Positions 9,504 through 19,460 are shown, numbered from the stretch's first letter. The stretch: 64,000 nucleotides of DNA from Planctomycetaceae bacterium (GCA_009778035.1 WRKP01000004.1:19457-83456), one strand, 5' to 3'. Numbers and translations: made by a program. Notes: generated by a model from the sequence alone, not told the origin.

Positions 9504-10763
9504 ATGCTCCTCCCGCTGACGCTCCTGCTTTTCGCCATCGTCCTGATTACCGTCGCAGTGCATTACTTCGCTCTGTTCCAGTTCCTGAATCGGCTCAAAC
9601 AAAAAGCATGGAATGCAAACGAAAACGACTACTTCCCGAAAACGATGGTTCTCTTCCCCCTGCGCGGAGCGGATCCCTCGCTGCCCCGCGGCCTCGAAAA
9701 AATCCTGACGCAAGACTATCCGAACTACCATATCAGGTTTATCCTCGACTCTGCCGATGATTCCGCCCGGCCCTTCGTCGAGTCGGCCATCGAGCAATGG
9801 GACAAAAACGGACAACGAGCCGAAATCAAAATTATGACCGAACACTTCGCAACCTGTTCGCTCAAATGCAGTGCTCTGTATCACGGAATTGCCGACCTTG
9901 ACGCATCTTACGAAGCCGTCGTGATTCTCGATGCCGACACGAATCCGCCCAACGATTGGCTCAAACGCTTGGTCGAGCCGCTCTCCGACCCGAATTTTCC
10001 CGTCGCGACCGGCCTGCGTTGGTATATTCCCCATCAGCCCAATGCCGGCTCGCTCGCCCGCTATCTTTGGAATGCCGCCGCTGTCGTGCAGCAAGAACTC
10101 TACCGGATTCCCTGGGGCGGATCGCTGGCACTTCGCCGGGATTTCTTGCTCGAAAACGGCTTGCTGGAACGCTGGAAACAGACTTTGACCGACGATACGC
10201 CGATTACTTCCATTGTTCATCGGGCTAAAAAACGCATTGCCCTGGTTCCGTCGCTGTTTTTGGTTAATCGGGAAACGTGCGGATTGCGATCCTTTCATAC
10301 TTGGGTGAAACGGCAAATGTTGATGGCGAAACTCTATCATCCGGCTTGGGGATTGGTTTGCGGCCAGGCGGTTTTGATTACCTTGCCGGTGCTGTTGCTT
10401 GCAGGAACGTTCATTTCGGGTGTGGTTTTGGGCAATACTCCGGTCATATTTTGGAGTTTAGGCACTTTTTTGTTCTATTGGGCTGGCGTGTTTGGAACCT
10501 TGCCGATGATTGAGCATCGTGTGCGGCAGATCGTCAAGCGAAACGGCGAGGTGGTCGAAAATTGGTCAATTCGTCGGACGTTGCTGACGTTTGCGATGGT
10601 TCCGATCACGCAGGGGGTGTATGCGTCGGCATTATTTTGGCTGCATTTTTTGCATCGGGTCGATTGGCGGGGCATTGAATACGAAGTTACGGGCGGGCAA
10701 ATTCGGATGATTGAGTACAAACCGTATACGGCTCGGCATGTTGAAGCGGGGCGGTCGTTGTGA
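9504..10763 (+). CDS. Family 2 glycosyltransferase, ceramide glucosyltransferase-like membrane protein
   Basis: LPRGLEKILTQDYPNYHIRFILDSADD, VVILDADTNPPNDWL, GGSLALRRDFL, C-terminal TM segments. Confidence 0.85.
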   Translation: MLLPLTLLLFAIVLITVAVHYFALFQFLNRLKQKAWNANENDYFPKTMVLFPLRGADPSLPRGLEKILTQDYPNYHIRFILDSADDSARPFVESAIEQWDKNGQRAEIKIMTEHFATCSLKCSALYHGIADLDASYEAVVILDADTNPPNDWLKRLVEPLSDPNFPVATGLRWYIPHQPNAGSLARYLWNAAAVVQQELYRIPWGGSLALRRDFLLENGLLERWKQTLTDDTPITSIVHRAKKRIALVPSLFLVNRETCGLRSFHTWVKRQMLMAKLYHPAWGLVCGQAVLITLPVLLLAGTFISGVVLGNTPVIFWSLGTFLFYWAGVFGTLPMIEHRVRQIVKRNGEVVENWSIRRTLLTFAMVPITQGVYASALFWLHFLHRVDWRGIEYEVTGGQIRMIEYKPYTARHVEAGRSL

Positions 10764-10826
10764 TGAATACGGCTCCGTTTATGCTATAATACCGCATAGG
10801 CGAACCCTCCAACTCCTGCAAAAGCC

Positions 10827-11750
10827 ATGAATTGCCAACTCTGCGGCGCGAATGTTTCGGATCACGACACCGCTTGCTCCAACTGCGGGGCATCACTGAC
10901 CATACAACAACCTACGGAGCCGATCGCCCGCGAAATCGCAATGCCCGGTGCCGATAAGGTCAAATTAGACTTCTGGAAACTCTTCGGCGATACTTTCACT
11001 CTCTATTTTCGGAACCTCGGAACCTTCTGTCTCGTCGGCCTGATTCTTATCGGCACCTTTGTTTTTTTCTATGCGGCCAAAATGGCAGTGGGATACGTGA
11101 TTGACCACGTGTCCATTGAAGACACTCTGCTTCTCACCCTGTGGGGAATACTTGCCCTGCTGTATATCCTCGAATTTCTCGCCCAATGTTATGTAGCCCT
11201 GGGAGCGATACGGCAGTGTCTTTACATTGCCCGAGGCGGTATCGGCTTTCAAGCAACTTTGATGTTTCCGCCGCTTATGCCGTTTGTGAAAATGGTCGGA
11301 CTTGATCTGCTGATTCGCTGCATTCTCTGCGCCGTTGCGTTGGCCGTTTTCGTGCCGATTCTTGTCGCCGTGATGCTATCCGCTCAGCCGGGGGCGAGGG
11401 GTTTGGTTTTACTAGCGGTACTTGGTATTTTCATATGCATTTCGGTTTGGCTTGCCGTACGATTATGGTTTTCGTACATCGTCTTGGCCGACCGGGATGC
11501 GGGAATCATCGACTCCTTCACGACGGGTTGGAATATCTCGTTGGGGAATTTTTGGCGGTTGTTATGGGCGGGTATCGTATTCGGTACATTGGTGTGGTTT
11601 GGCTTGCTCATTTTCTTGGTGGGCATCATTTTGACGATGGCCATTGCTTGGTTTGGCGGCGTGATTGCTTATTTGCAACTGACGGGCCAGCCGAACTGCC
11701 TTGATATGCCGGCGGAGCCGGAGATGACGTTTATGGAGCCGGAGGCGTGA
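10827..11750 (+). CDS. Zinc-ribbon N-terminal multi-spanning membrane protein
   Basis: MNCQLCGANVSDHDTACSNCGASL then several TM segments. Confidence 0.75.
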   Translation: MNCQLCGANVSDHDTACSNCGASLTIQQPTEPIAREIAMPGADKVKLDFWKLFGDTFTLYFRNLGTFCLVGLILIGTFVFFYAAKMAVGYVIDHVSIEDTLLLTLWGILALLYILEFLAQCYVALGAIRQCLYIARGGIGFQATLMFPPLMPFVKMVGLDLLIRCILCAVALAVFVPILVAVMLSAQPGARGLVLLAVLGIFICISVWLAVRLWFSYIVLADRDAGIIDSFTTGWNISLGNFWRLLWAGIVFGTLVWFGLLIFLVGIILTMAIAWFGGVIAYLQLTGQPNCLDMPAEPEMTFMEPEA

Positions 11751-11770
11751 GAGAAAGTGCGTGTGCGCAC

Positions 11771-11848
11771 GAGCCGGGGGCGTTAGCCCCCGGGTTCGAC
11801 ATATGATATTCTTTGATAGACTCACCCGGGGGCTAACGCCCCCGGCTC
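11771..11848. repeat. Palindromic element family B, copy 2
   Basis: gagccgggggcgttagcccccgggttcgacatatgatattctttgatagactcacccgggggctaacgcccccggctc. Confidence 0.88.
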
Positions 11849-11908
11849 TTATTTTTTGCCGTGCGTTTCCCATTGCAACCGCCAACCAAAATGCTAAAAT
11901 AGGCCGAA

Positions 11909-13420
11909 ATGGAAAAACACGCCCCGCACAATATAAACCCGTTGAGCGAAAACGGATACGACTTCGTCGACGAACCGCTCTTCGAATCCCTTCTCAATAA
12001 TAAAGCCGATTCTGGATACATTCGGGATATTATCGGAAAATCCAAAAACAAACAACCACTCACCCTCGAAGAAACCGCCGCACTCCTCAATGCCGACGAA
12101 CCCGAAATGATCGAACACATTTTCGAGACGGCCCGGCAACTTAAAAAGGATGTCTACGGAAATCGAATCGTCCTCTTTGCCCCAATCTACATCGGCAATT
12201 ACTGCACCAACGATTGCCTGTATTGCGGTTTCCGGCGAAGCAATCCCGATGCCGTCCGCCGTACCCTGACGACCGAAGAACTGCATGAACAAGTCCGCAA
12301 TATGCTCAAAATGGGACATAAACGGACGATTGCCGTCTTCGGCGAACATCCCCTGTACAGCCCGGAGTATATTGCCGAATGCGTCCGGCAAATCTATTCC
12401 GTACAGTACCGAAACGACTCCATCCGCCGAGTGAATATCAATGCCGCTCCGCTTTCCCACGAAGGTTACAAAATCGTAAAAGCCGCCGGAATAGGAACTT
12501 ATCAGGTTTTTCAGGAAACATACCATCACGCAACCTACGCCAAAATGCACCCGCCGGGCGATGCTTCTGCACCCTCCCTCCGCTCGGCCAACCGAAAGGC
12601 CGACTACCTTTGGCGGCTCGACTCCGCCGCAAGGGCCATCGAAGCCGGGTGCGATGACGTTGGAATCGGTGCTCTGTTCGGGTTGGCGAATTGGAAATTT
12701 GAAGTTTTGGGCCTCGTCGCCCATGCGATCCATTTGATGAAGCATTACCGAATAGGGCCGCACACGATTAGTTTTCCGCGTATTCGTCCTGCCAGCGGGG
12801 TGTCCCTCAAAGAAGTTTCGGAGCATGACGTTTGCGATCAGGATTTTTTGCGGCTCATTGCGATATTGCGTCTTGCCGTTCCGTATACGGGCTTGATTAT
12901 TACGGCTCGCGAGCCGGCTCCGTTGCGGGAGCAAGCACTTGGTTTTGGGGTGTCGCAGATTGATGCGGGCTGTCGGATCGAAGTCGGCGGATATGTCGAA
13001 TCCGGCGATGCTCAAACGCAGGCGGCAACGCTGTCGTCTTCCGGTCAGGAGTTGAAGCAGGTGTTGGAACGGTCGCAGTTTGAATTGGGCGATGTGCGTC
13101 CGCTGGATGAGGTGATTCGGCAACTGTTGCAGGATGGGTATATTCCGAGTTTTTGCACGGCATGTTATCGGCTTGGGCGGACGGGCGAAATTTTTATGGA
13201 ATATGCGATACCGGGATTCATTCAGGACATGTGTACACCGAATGCGTTGTTGACGTTGCAGGAATATCTTGTTGATTTTGCATCGTCGGAAACGCAGTTG
13301 GCGGGCGAGGCGTTGATTCGGCAGGAACTCGCCAAAATACCGAATGAAAAGAACCGTCAGGACATAGCCGAGCGATTGGAACGCATCCGCTCCGCCGGCG
13401 AGCGGGATTCGTATTATTGA
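11909..13420 (+). CDS. hydG: [FeFe] hydrogenase H-cluster radical SAM maturase HydG
   Basis: YCTNDCLYCGFRR (CX3CX2C), QETYHHATYAKMHPPG, GIGALFGLANWKFEVLGLVAH, C-terminal FCTACYRLGRTGE...DMC second-cluster motif. Confidence 0.92.
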   Translation: MEKHAPHNINPLSENGYDFVDEPLFESLLNNKADSGYIRDIIGKSKNKQPLTLEETAALLNADEPEMIEHIFETARQLKKDVYGNRIVLFAPIYIGNYCTNDCLYCGFRRSNPDAVRRTLTTEELHEQVRNMLKMGHKRTIAVFGEHPLYSPEYIAECVRQIYSVQYRNDSIRRVNINAAPLSHEGYKIVKAAGIGTYQVFQETYHHATYAKMHPPGDASAPSLRSANRKADYLWRLDSAARAIEAGCDDVGIGALFGLANWKFEVLGLVAHAIHLMKHYRIGPHTISFPRIRPASGVSLKEVSEHDVCDQDFLRLIAILRLAVPYTGLIITAREPAPLREQALGFGVSQIDAGCRIEVGGYVESGDAQTQAATLSSSGQELKQVLERSQFELGDVRPLDEVIRQLLQDGYIPSFCTACYRLGRTGEIFMEYAIPGFIQDMCTPNALLTLQEYLVDFASSETQLAGEALIRQELAKIPNEKNRQDIAERLERIRSAGERDSYY

Positions 13421-13515
13421 CGGTTGCCGAACAAGTCGATTGCGAATAATTCTATGAGAAAAATTACTGTTGTTGCATAATGTGTCTATCATAGTATTAT
13501 GAAATGAGGATTTTG

Positions 13516-13617
13516 ATGCGTCGCTTTTATGGTATTGCAGTAATTGTTATCATTACCGATTGCCTGCTGATTCACGATACAAATGAAAAACATTTACAAC
13601 AAGGATACTATTTATGA
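13516..13617 (+). CDS. 33-aa hydrophobic small ORF overlapping the next ORF by ATGA (copy 1 of duplicated leader)
   Basis: MRRFYGIAVIVIITDCLLIHDTNEKHLQQGYYL; near-identical N-terminus recurs at 14636. Confidence 0.4.
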   Translation: MRRFYGIAVIVIITDCLLIHDTNEKHLQQGYYL

Positions 13618-14636
13618 ACACAGTCAATGTGAAGATTTTTTTTGCGGTTGCTTTACCGGTATTTTCCTGCGTTGTTTTCACATCGTGCTTTTGCGTGGCA
13701 GGAATCAGCGAGGCTGACCGGCTGGTGGTAAACAATATCCTGATCGGATTTGACAATTCGAGGATGCGTCTCAATTCTGGAGTTTGTCGAATTGCGGGCC
13801 AATCGAATAGGGGTCAATTTGAAATCGTTAGAGACGACATTCTTATTGCTTTCGATTACAATGAGGGATTCTACAGGTTCGATCAAGGTGCCGACCGTTC
13901 ACTACGAACACCTGATTACTACTACGAATTTGTGGAAAATTCGCAGATGGTGACACGTGATAATCGCGACGCAGAGGGTTGGTTACCCGCATTTGACATT
14001 CGTAATCTTGGTTTTTTTATTTTTCTGGGAGATGTCCACGAAAAATACTACGATGAACGCATAGAAATATTCGGCGAACAACCCATTGCTGTAGAAGAAG
14101 TCAATGAAGTTTTCATCCTTACTGTTTCGCGAACATCTACTTTTGAAGGTGTTACTTATCCACCGATCATCCGTAGGTACTGGATTGACTCCAGACAAGG
14201 GTTTTCAATGGTACGATTTGAACTTTATCTGGGATTGGATTCCACGGAAAAGTCGTTGGAAACCATGGAAATTTCCTGGAAAGAAATAAACAACACTTGG
14301 GTTCCTACTTCGTTTACACTACTCAGCACCCAAACATCAGAACGATGGGCCGACTGGACTATTGACTGGTCGCTAGTTAACGAGAAAGTTCCCGAAAGTT
14401 ATTTTGACCCGACCTTGTTGTCTGACAAGGTAGAAATGATTGTTTCTTTAGAACTTGACGAACCTGTTATCATCGGCAAGATCGGGAAGGGTTTGCCTCT
14501 TCCCGAGCCGTTATGGGTACCGGAAGATAAAAAAACTTTCACATTCAACCACATCATCCTATGGGTCGGCATTTGTTTAATCATTCTCACCCTGGGCAAG
14601 AAGGTGTACGATTATTGGAGGGCGAGAGGATTTTGA
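13614..14636 (+). CDS. Hypothetical secreted/membrane-anchored protein
   Basis: N-terminal signal-like segment, C-terminal TM (HIILWVGICLIILTLGKKVYDYW). Confidence 0.7.
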   Translation: MNTVNVKIFFAVALPVFSCVVFTSCFCVAGISEADRLVVNNILIGFDNSRMRLNSGVCRIAGQSNRGQFEIVRDDILIAFDYNEGFYRFDQGADRSLRTPDYYYEFVENSQMVTRDNRDAEGWLPAFDIRNLGFFIFLGDVHEKYYDERIEIFGEQPIAVEEVNEVFILTVSRTSTFEGVTYPPIIRRYWIDSRQGFSMVRFELYLGLDSTEKSLETMEISWKEINNTWVPTSFTLLSTQTSERWADWTIDWSLVNEKVPESYFDPTLLSDKVEMIVSLELDEPVIIGKIGKGLPLPEPLWVPEDKKTFTFNHIILWVGICLIILTLGKKVYDYWRARGF

Positions 14637-14762
14637 TGCGCCGCTTTTATGGTGTTGCAGTAATTGTTATCATTGCCGTTTACCGATTGCCTGTTGATTC
14701 ACGATACCGCGATACCCGTCGGTATCATCCACGCCTCGCAGTACAGCCGTTTTGGTGATATA

Positions 14763-15791
14763 ATGACGGAATACGGACCAGAATCATTTGCCCGAACGAT
14801 GGCCTGGGAATACAGCAAAAAAACAACGGAACTCTTCACGGCTGCGATGCAAGGCAAGCCCGGGACACATATCGGCGAAATCGACAAACCCGATGGACGA
14901 GGCGAACACGGCTCCATTGCCTGCGGCGATGCTCTCCTCTTTACCTTCAAAGTACAGCGAGATGAAAACGAACCGCTTAACGATAAAATTATCGAAACAA
15001 AATACCTCACCTTCGGCTGCACGTCGGCAATCGCCGCCTCGGAAGCACTCTGCTGTATCATCGAAGAACGACAGTTGACGCCCGTCGAAGCACTCAAAAT
15101 TACCAATCAAGACATCGTCGATTTCCTCGACGGCCTGCCGGATCAAAAAATCCATTGCTCCGTGATGGGAGCGGAAGCATTACAGGCCGCCGTCTTCGAT
15201 TGGGCTCAAAAACGCGGTGTCAATCTGGCCGCGTTGGGCATCGACATCCATCCCGAAGAGCAGGAAGAAGGGCGAATCGTTTGCAAATGTTTCACGCTTA
15301 CCGAACCTTATATCAAGCGGAAAATCAAGGAGTTAAACCTTCGGACGATTCCCGATATTGCGAGTGCAATCAAGGCGGGCGGAGCCTGTATGTCTTGCCA
15401 GCATTCGCCGGGCGGATTGCAGGATTTGTTAGATGAAGTTTGGGGTCAGGAGTCCACGCCGCCGCCGCCGAGCACCGCGTTGCCGTTGCTGAATGTGTTG
15501 CCGGAACCGCCACCAAAAGTGAATCGACCGTCAACAGACTTCAGCCAGCAGGCTCTGTCGCCGTTTCAATTTTCCAAGAAAATTGAAAAATTGCTCAATG
15601 AATATGTCCGACCGATGTTGCAGAGAGACGGCGGCGATTTGGAATTGATCGACATCAAGGATACGATGGTTTATGTCGAACTTCGCGGTACATGTTCGTC
15701 GTGTGCCAGTGCGGGCCAAACGCTGCGGAACTTGGTCGAACGCACGCTCAAAGAGCAAGTCGATGAGCGGATTCGGGTCATTCAGGTTTAG
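14763..15791 (+). CDS. nifU: NifU-type Fe-S cluster assembly protein (IscU-like N domain, [2Fe-2S]/BFD middle, NifU C domain)
   Basis: YLTFGCTSAIAASEALC, CKCFTLTEPYIKRKIKEL..GGACMSCQHSPGG, MLQRDGGDLELIDIKD..LRGTCSSCASA. Confidence 0.9.
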   Translation: MTEYGPESFARTMAWEYSKKTTELFTAAMQGKPGTHIGEIDKPDGRGEHGSIACGDALLFTFKVQRDENEPLNDKIIETKYLTFGCTSAIAASEALCCIIEERQLTPVEALKITNQDIVDFLDGLPDQKIHCSVMGAEALQAAVFDWAQKRGVNLAALGIDIHPEEQEEGRIVCKCFTLTEPYIKRKIKELNLRTIPDIASAIKAGGACMSCQHSPGGLQDLLDEVWGQESTPPPPSTALPLLNVLPEPPPKVNRPSTDFSQQALSPFQFSKKIEKLLNEYVRPMLQRDGGDLELIDIKDTMVYVELRGTCSSCASAGQTLRNLVERTLKEQVDERIRVIQV

Positions 15792-15845
15792 AGGGGCAGG
15801 TTTAGGGCGACTGTTCCTCTAAACCGTCATTCCGGCACACGCCTC

Positions 15846-15923
15846 GTCATTCCGGCGAAAGCCGGAATCCAGACATTGCGTGTGGTGCCAGTTCCTCTGG
15901 TTCCCGGCTTTTGCCGGGATGAC
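15846..15923. repeat. Dispersed palindromic element family A, copy 2
   Basis: gtcattccggcgaaagccggaatccagacattgcgtgtggtgccagttcctctggttcccggcttttgccgggatgac. Confidence 0.85.
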
Positions 15924-15946
15924 GATTGGTGAGTTTCCAAACGCGG

Positions 15947-16741
15947 CTAATGTCCCCGTTGTCTTCGGGCTTCATAAAATAGGATACCCGCCGCGACTGA
16001 GATGTTCAAACTGTCCGCAATGCCCCGCATCGGCAACGTTATGCCCGTAATGCCGTTGCCATTCCATATCTCGCTCAGTCCCTCCGCCTCACTGCCCAAA
16101 ACAATCGCCGTCGGCTGGCAAAAATCAACAGCCGTATAAGGAATCGTGTTCCCACTGCACCAGGCCGCCGCAATTTGGAACTGCTTTTCCTTGAGCCAGC
16201 GGCAGATTTCCGCGGACGGTGCATTGACCATCGGGACGTGAAATACCGTCCCCAAACTGCTGCGGATCGAATTATAATGAAACGGGTCAAGATGCAAGTC
16301 CGCAATCATCACACCGTCGAATCCGGCGGCGTCGGCACTGCGAAAGACGGCTCCCAAATTGCCCGGCTTGCTGATTTTCTCAATGACGGCAAGCAGCGGA
16401 TTGGATTTTTGGCTGATTTTGGCCTCAAAAAGGTCAAAGGTCAAAACGGGTTCTTCGGCCACGGCAACGATTCCATCTTCGTGGTCGCCGTAGGCGATTT
16501 TCCGAAAAACGGGCTCCGTAACCTGGCGGATGACCGTATTTTTATAGGGTATGGTATCGTTATAGGGTATAGAAGGGTGTACCGTAAAAATTTCGAGGAT
16601 ACGAATACCGGCTTGGAGCGCCCGATCGAGTTCGCGGATGCCGTCGATGATGAATTTTTTCGAGCGTCTTCGGTATTTTCCTTCGCGCAACTTGACCGCC
16701 TCCTTGATTTTGGGATTCGATAAACTCGATATGATGGTCAA
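15947..16741 (-). CDS. TrmH/SpoU family RNA methyltransferase (TTG start)
   Basis: ISSLSNPKIKEAVKLREGKYRRRSKKFIIDGIREL, KPGNLGAVFRSADAAGFDGVMIAD, IVLGSEAEGLS, LPMRGIADSLNISVAAGILFYE. Confidence 0.9.
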   Translation of the reverse strand: MTIISSLSNPKIKEAVKLREGKYRRRSKKFIIDGIRELDRALQAGIRILEIFTVHPSIPYNDTIPYKNTVIRQVTEPVFRKIAYGDHEDGIVAVAEEPVLTFDLFEAKISQKSNPLLAVIEKISKPGNLGAVFRSADAAGFDGVMIADLHLDPFHYNSIRSSLGTVFHVPMVNAPSAEICRWLKEKQFQIAAAWCSGNTIPYTAVDFCQPTAIVLGSEAEGLSEIWNGNGITGITLPMRGIADSLNISVAAGILFYEARRQRGH

Positions 16742-16876
16742 CGGCTCAGCAATCGGAACAAGTTTTGGCTTATTTTAGCAAAAAAAATTGGCCGCGTCGC
16801 CCCGCGTCTCGCCGTCCCGCTGGATTCAAACAAGTCTGTTATCGCATTGTCAACACAATGTGATACAATGTACCAC

Positions 16877-17971
16877 ATGGACGCGTTGCATCATCATATT
16901 GAAACCATCCGCGAACGGCAAGGCAAAAAATTGCTCATCCTGGGACATCATTACCAACGAGAAGAAGTGATCCTCCACGCCGACCTGCAAGGCGATAGTT
17001 TTCAATTAAGTGCCGCCGCCGCAAATAATAGCAACTGCGAAACCATCGTGTTCTGCGGCGTACACTTCATGGCAGAAACCGCCGACATTCTCGCAAACTC
17101 TGCCAAAAATCTCGCCCAACGCAACGGAAAATGCGTAAACGTCCTCCTGCCCGACCTTGATGCAGGATGCAGCATGGCCGATATGGCAACGCGCCAAGAC
17201 GTCGAACGCTGTTGGAACAAACTGTCAGAAATTGTCAACACGGACGACATTACTCCGATCACCTACGTCAACTCAACCGCTGACCTAAAAGCATTTTGCG
17301 GGCGACACGGCGGAATTGCCTGCACATCATCCAATGCCCAAGCCGTCCTCGCAGCCGCATTAAAACAAAAACGCCAGGTACTCTTCTTTCCTGACCAGCA
17401 TTTGGGCCGAAATACGGCTCTGAAGATGGGAATGGCGAGTTCAGACATCGTATGCTGGGACGATATGAAATCCGGCGATGCCGATGCAAATTTCGGCGGG
17501 AATACGGCCGAGCAAATCCGCAATAGCCGGGTCATTCTCTGGAATGGGTATTGCTGCGTGCATCAAAAGTTTGTGCCCGACCACATTGATGCAATCCGGT
17601 TGGCATTCCCGGAAATCCGCGTGATCGTGCATCCTGAATGTCCCCGGGCGGTCGTCGAAAAAGCCGATGAAGCCGGCTCGACGAGTCATATTGTCAAGCA
17701 AATATCCGAGTCGCCGACGGGTTCCGCTTGGGCGGTCGGTACGGAAGCCCGATTGGTCGAACGGCTTGCGAAACAATATCCAGATAAAACGGTCATCAAT
17801 TTGGCCTTTCAACCGAGTTATTGCGATACGATGGGCTTGATTGATTTGCCCAAATTGGCGGCGGTGCTCGATTCGGTCGAATCAGGCCAGCCGAAAAATG
17901 TGATTCGTGTCGATGAGCACACCGCACCGAATGCGCTGCTGTGTCTGGAGCGAATGCTGGCCTGTACGTAA
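16877..17971 (+). CDS. nadA: quinolinate synthase
   Basis: ILGHHYQREEV, GVHFMAETADILAN, CSMADMA, PDQHLGRNTA, VHPECP. Confidence 0.95.
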   Translation: MDALHHHIETIRERQGKKLLILGHHYQREEVILHADLQGDSFQLSAAAANNSNCETIVFCGVHFMAETADILANSAKNLAQRNGKCVNVLLPDLDAGCSMADMATRQDVERCWNKLSEIVNTDDITPITYVNSTADLKAFCGRHGGIACTSSNAQAVLAAALKQKRQVLFFPDQHLGRNTALKMGMASSDIVCWDDMKSGDADANFGGNTAEQIRNSRVILWNGYCCVHQKFVPDHIDAIRLAFPEIRVIVHPECPRAVVEKADEAGSTSHIVKQISESPTGSAWAVGTEARLVERLAKQYPDKTVINLAFQPSYCDTMGLIDLPKLAAVLDSVESGQPKNVIRVDEHTAPNALLCLERMLACT

Positions 17972-17984
17972 CACCATACGATCA

Positions 17985-19418
17985 ATGAATCACCCCACCG
18001 ACAACCGATTCAACCGACTGATCAATGCCATCCGCTGGCGTCAACGGGCGCAGTGCATCCTCAACAGCACCGCTTGGGGACTCCTCCTTGCGGCATTCAT
18101 CGTGCTCGCTTTCCCGATTCTCGCAGGCTTGCTCATCCTCGCAGGCATCATCGCCGGTTTGCTCTGCCCGCATTCTTCGCGGCCCGCTCGCTTAATCGAC
18201 CAACATTACCAACTCAAAGACCGAATTCTCACCGCGACGGCGTTGCTTCGGCAACCTGTCCGCACGCCGATACAGCAACTCCAAATCGCCGACGCTGCCG
18301 AACATTTGCAAGCCGTCCAACCGAATGCGGTATCGCCCCTTCGCTTGCCAATGATGCTTTATGCCGCCCTCGTTGTCCTTGCGTTCAACGTTTTGGCGAC
18401 GGCAATCATCCAGAGCCCGTCCGGTCAAACAGTCGGCAACACCGAAATGGCATTGCAAACGCTTCCGGCAGAAAATAGAGCGTTGCTCGAGGAAGTTTTT
18501 GCGAAAACCGAGGAACTCGCGAGGCAGCATCCCGGCGAGCAGCCGTTGCAAGACCTATCCGGGAAAATCGAAGCCTTGCTTGAGCAATTCGGCACCATGG
18601 ATGCCCGGGAATCGCTGGCAATGCTTTCCGAAATTGAGGACGCGTTTCAATCTGCAATCGGCACGTTGGAACTTACGGCGATGGATGCGTCATTTCAGGA
18701 ACTGGCAAGGGCGTTGGAACTTGCCGAAATGACCTTGCCGATTGCCCGAGCACTCGAACGCGGGGATTACGGCCAGGCCGCGTTGGAACTCAAATCATTG
18801 GATGCCGATGCGATGGAATCCCTATCGCAGGCTCAACGCAAAGCGATGTCCGAGGAAATGCAGAGCATAGCGGACAATGCAGCGGACCGCAATCAGCAAC
18901 CGTTGGCGGATGCCGTACAGGAAATGTCCGATGCTTTTAATCAGGGCAATGGCGAATTGGCCGCATCGGCAGCGGATGCGTTGGCGAGCGAAGTCGAAAA
19001 GCATCATATTCGGCAGCAGGTCGGTAGGGCTTTGGCGAATCAGCAAATGATGCTGGCAATGATGGGTGCAGAGGAGGGTGAGGGCAATATGAGCGGCGGC
19101 AAAGGAACGGAAAAATCCGAGACAGACAGGGAAACTTGGGGTGTCGGTTCGGCGGGTAATCCCAATGCCGGCCCGGAAACGCAGTTGCAATCGCAACGGC
19201 AACAGGAAATGCTGACGGGAATGTTGGGCGAAGAGGGTGAATCGGAAACAGAAGTTGTGGACTCGCACGAAATGATGCAGGCACAGAGTGCATTGCAATA
19301 TCGGGAGCGTTTTTTGGAATATCGGCGAATATCGGAGTCGGTCTTGGAGTCCGAACCGATTCCGCTGGGACAGCGTCAGGTGATTCGCAGATACTTTGAA
19401 GCGATCCGGCCGGAGTAG
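17985..19418 (+). CDS. Hypothetical membrane protein with TM N-terminus and long helical/coiled-coil region
   Basis: ILNSTAWGLLLAAFIVLAFPILAGLLILAGI then Glu/Gln/Ala-rich helical sequence. Confidence 0.7.
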   Translation: MNHPTDNRFNRLINAIRWRQRAQCILNSTAWGLLLAAFIVLAFPILAGLLILAGIIAGLLCPHSSRPARLIDQHYQLKDRILTATALLRQPVRTPIQQLQIADAAEHLQAVQPNAVSPLRLPMMLYAALVVLAFNVLATAIIQSPSGQTVGNTEMALQTLPAENRALLEEVFAKTEELARQHPGEQPLQDLSGKIEALLEQFGTMDARESLAMLSEIEDAFQSAIGTLELTAMDASFQELARALELAEMTLPIARALERGDYGQAALELKSLDADAMESLSQAQRKAMSEEMQSIADNAADRNQQPLADAVQEMSDAFNQGNGELAASAADALASEVEKHHIRQQVGRALANQQMMLAMMGAEEGEGNMSGGKGTEKSETDRETWGVGSAGNPNAGPETQLQSQRQQEMLTGMLGEEGESETEVVDSHEMMQAQSALQYRERFLEYRRISESVLESEPIPLGQRQVIRRYFEAIRPE

Positions 19419-19460
19419 GAATCGCCGTTTCCTGGCCTGCACCGCAGGCACAGTGAACAT

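Larger units (their letters stand above)
13506..14706 (+). repeat. Direct repeats (13506-13580 and 14626-14706) flanking the 13614 ORF
   Basis: gaggattttgatgcgYcgcttttatggtRttgcagtaattgttatcatt...accgattgcctgYtgattcacgatac in both copies; copy 2 has a 7-nt insertion. Confidence 0.9.

Noticed and set aside
11894-13492. 532-aa minus-strand ORF antisense to hydG
   Set aside because: Shadow ORF: composition is typical of antisense frames, and the plus strand has clear HydG motifs
16545-16580. Short direct repeat ttatagggtatggtatcg/ttatagggtatag
   Set aside because: Lies within the TrmH coding frame (IPYNDTIPYKN); too short and local to suggest more than slippage
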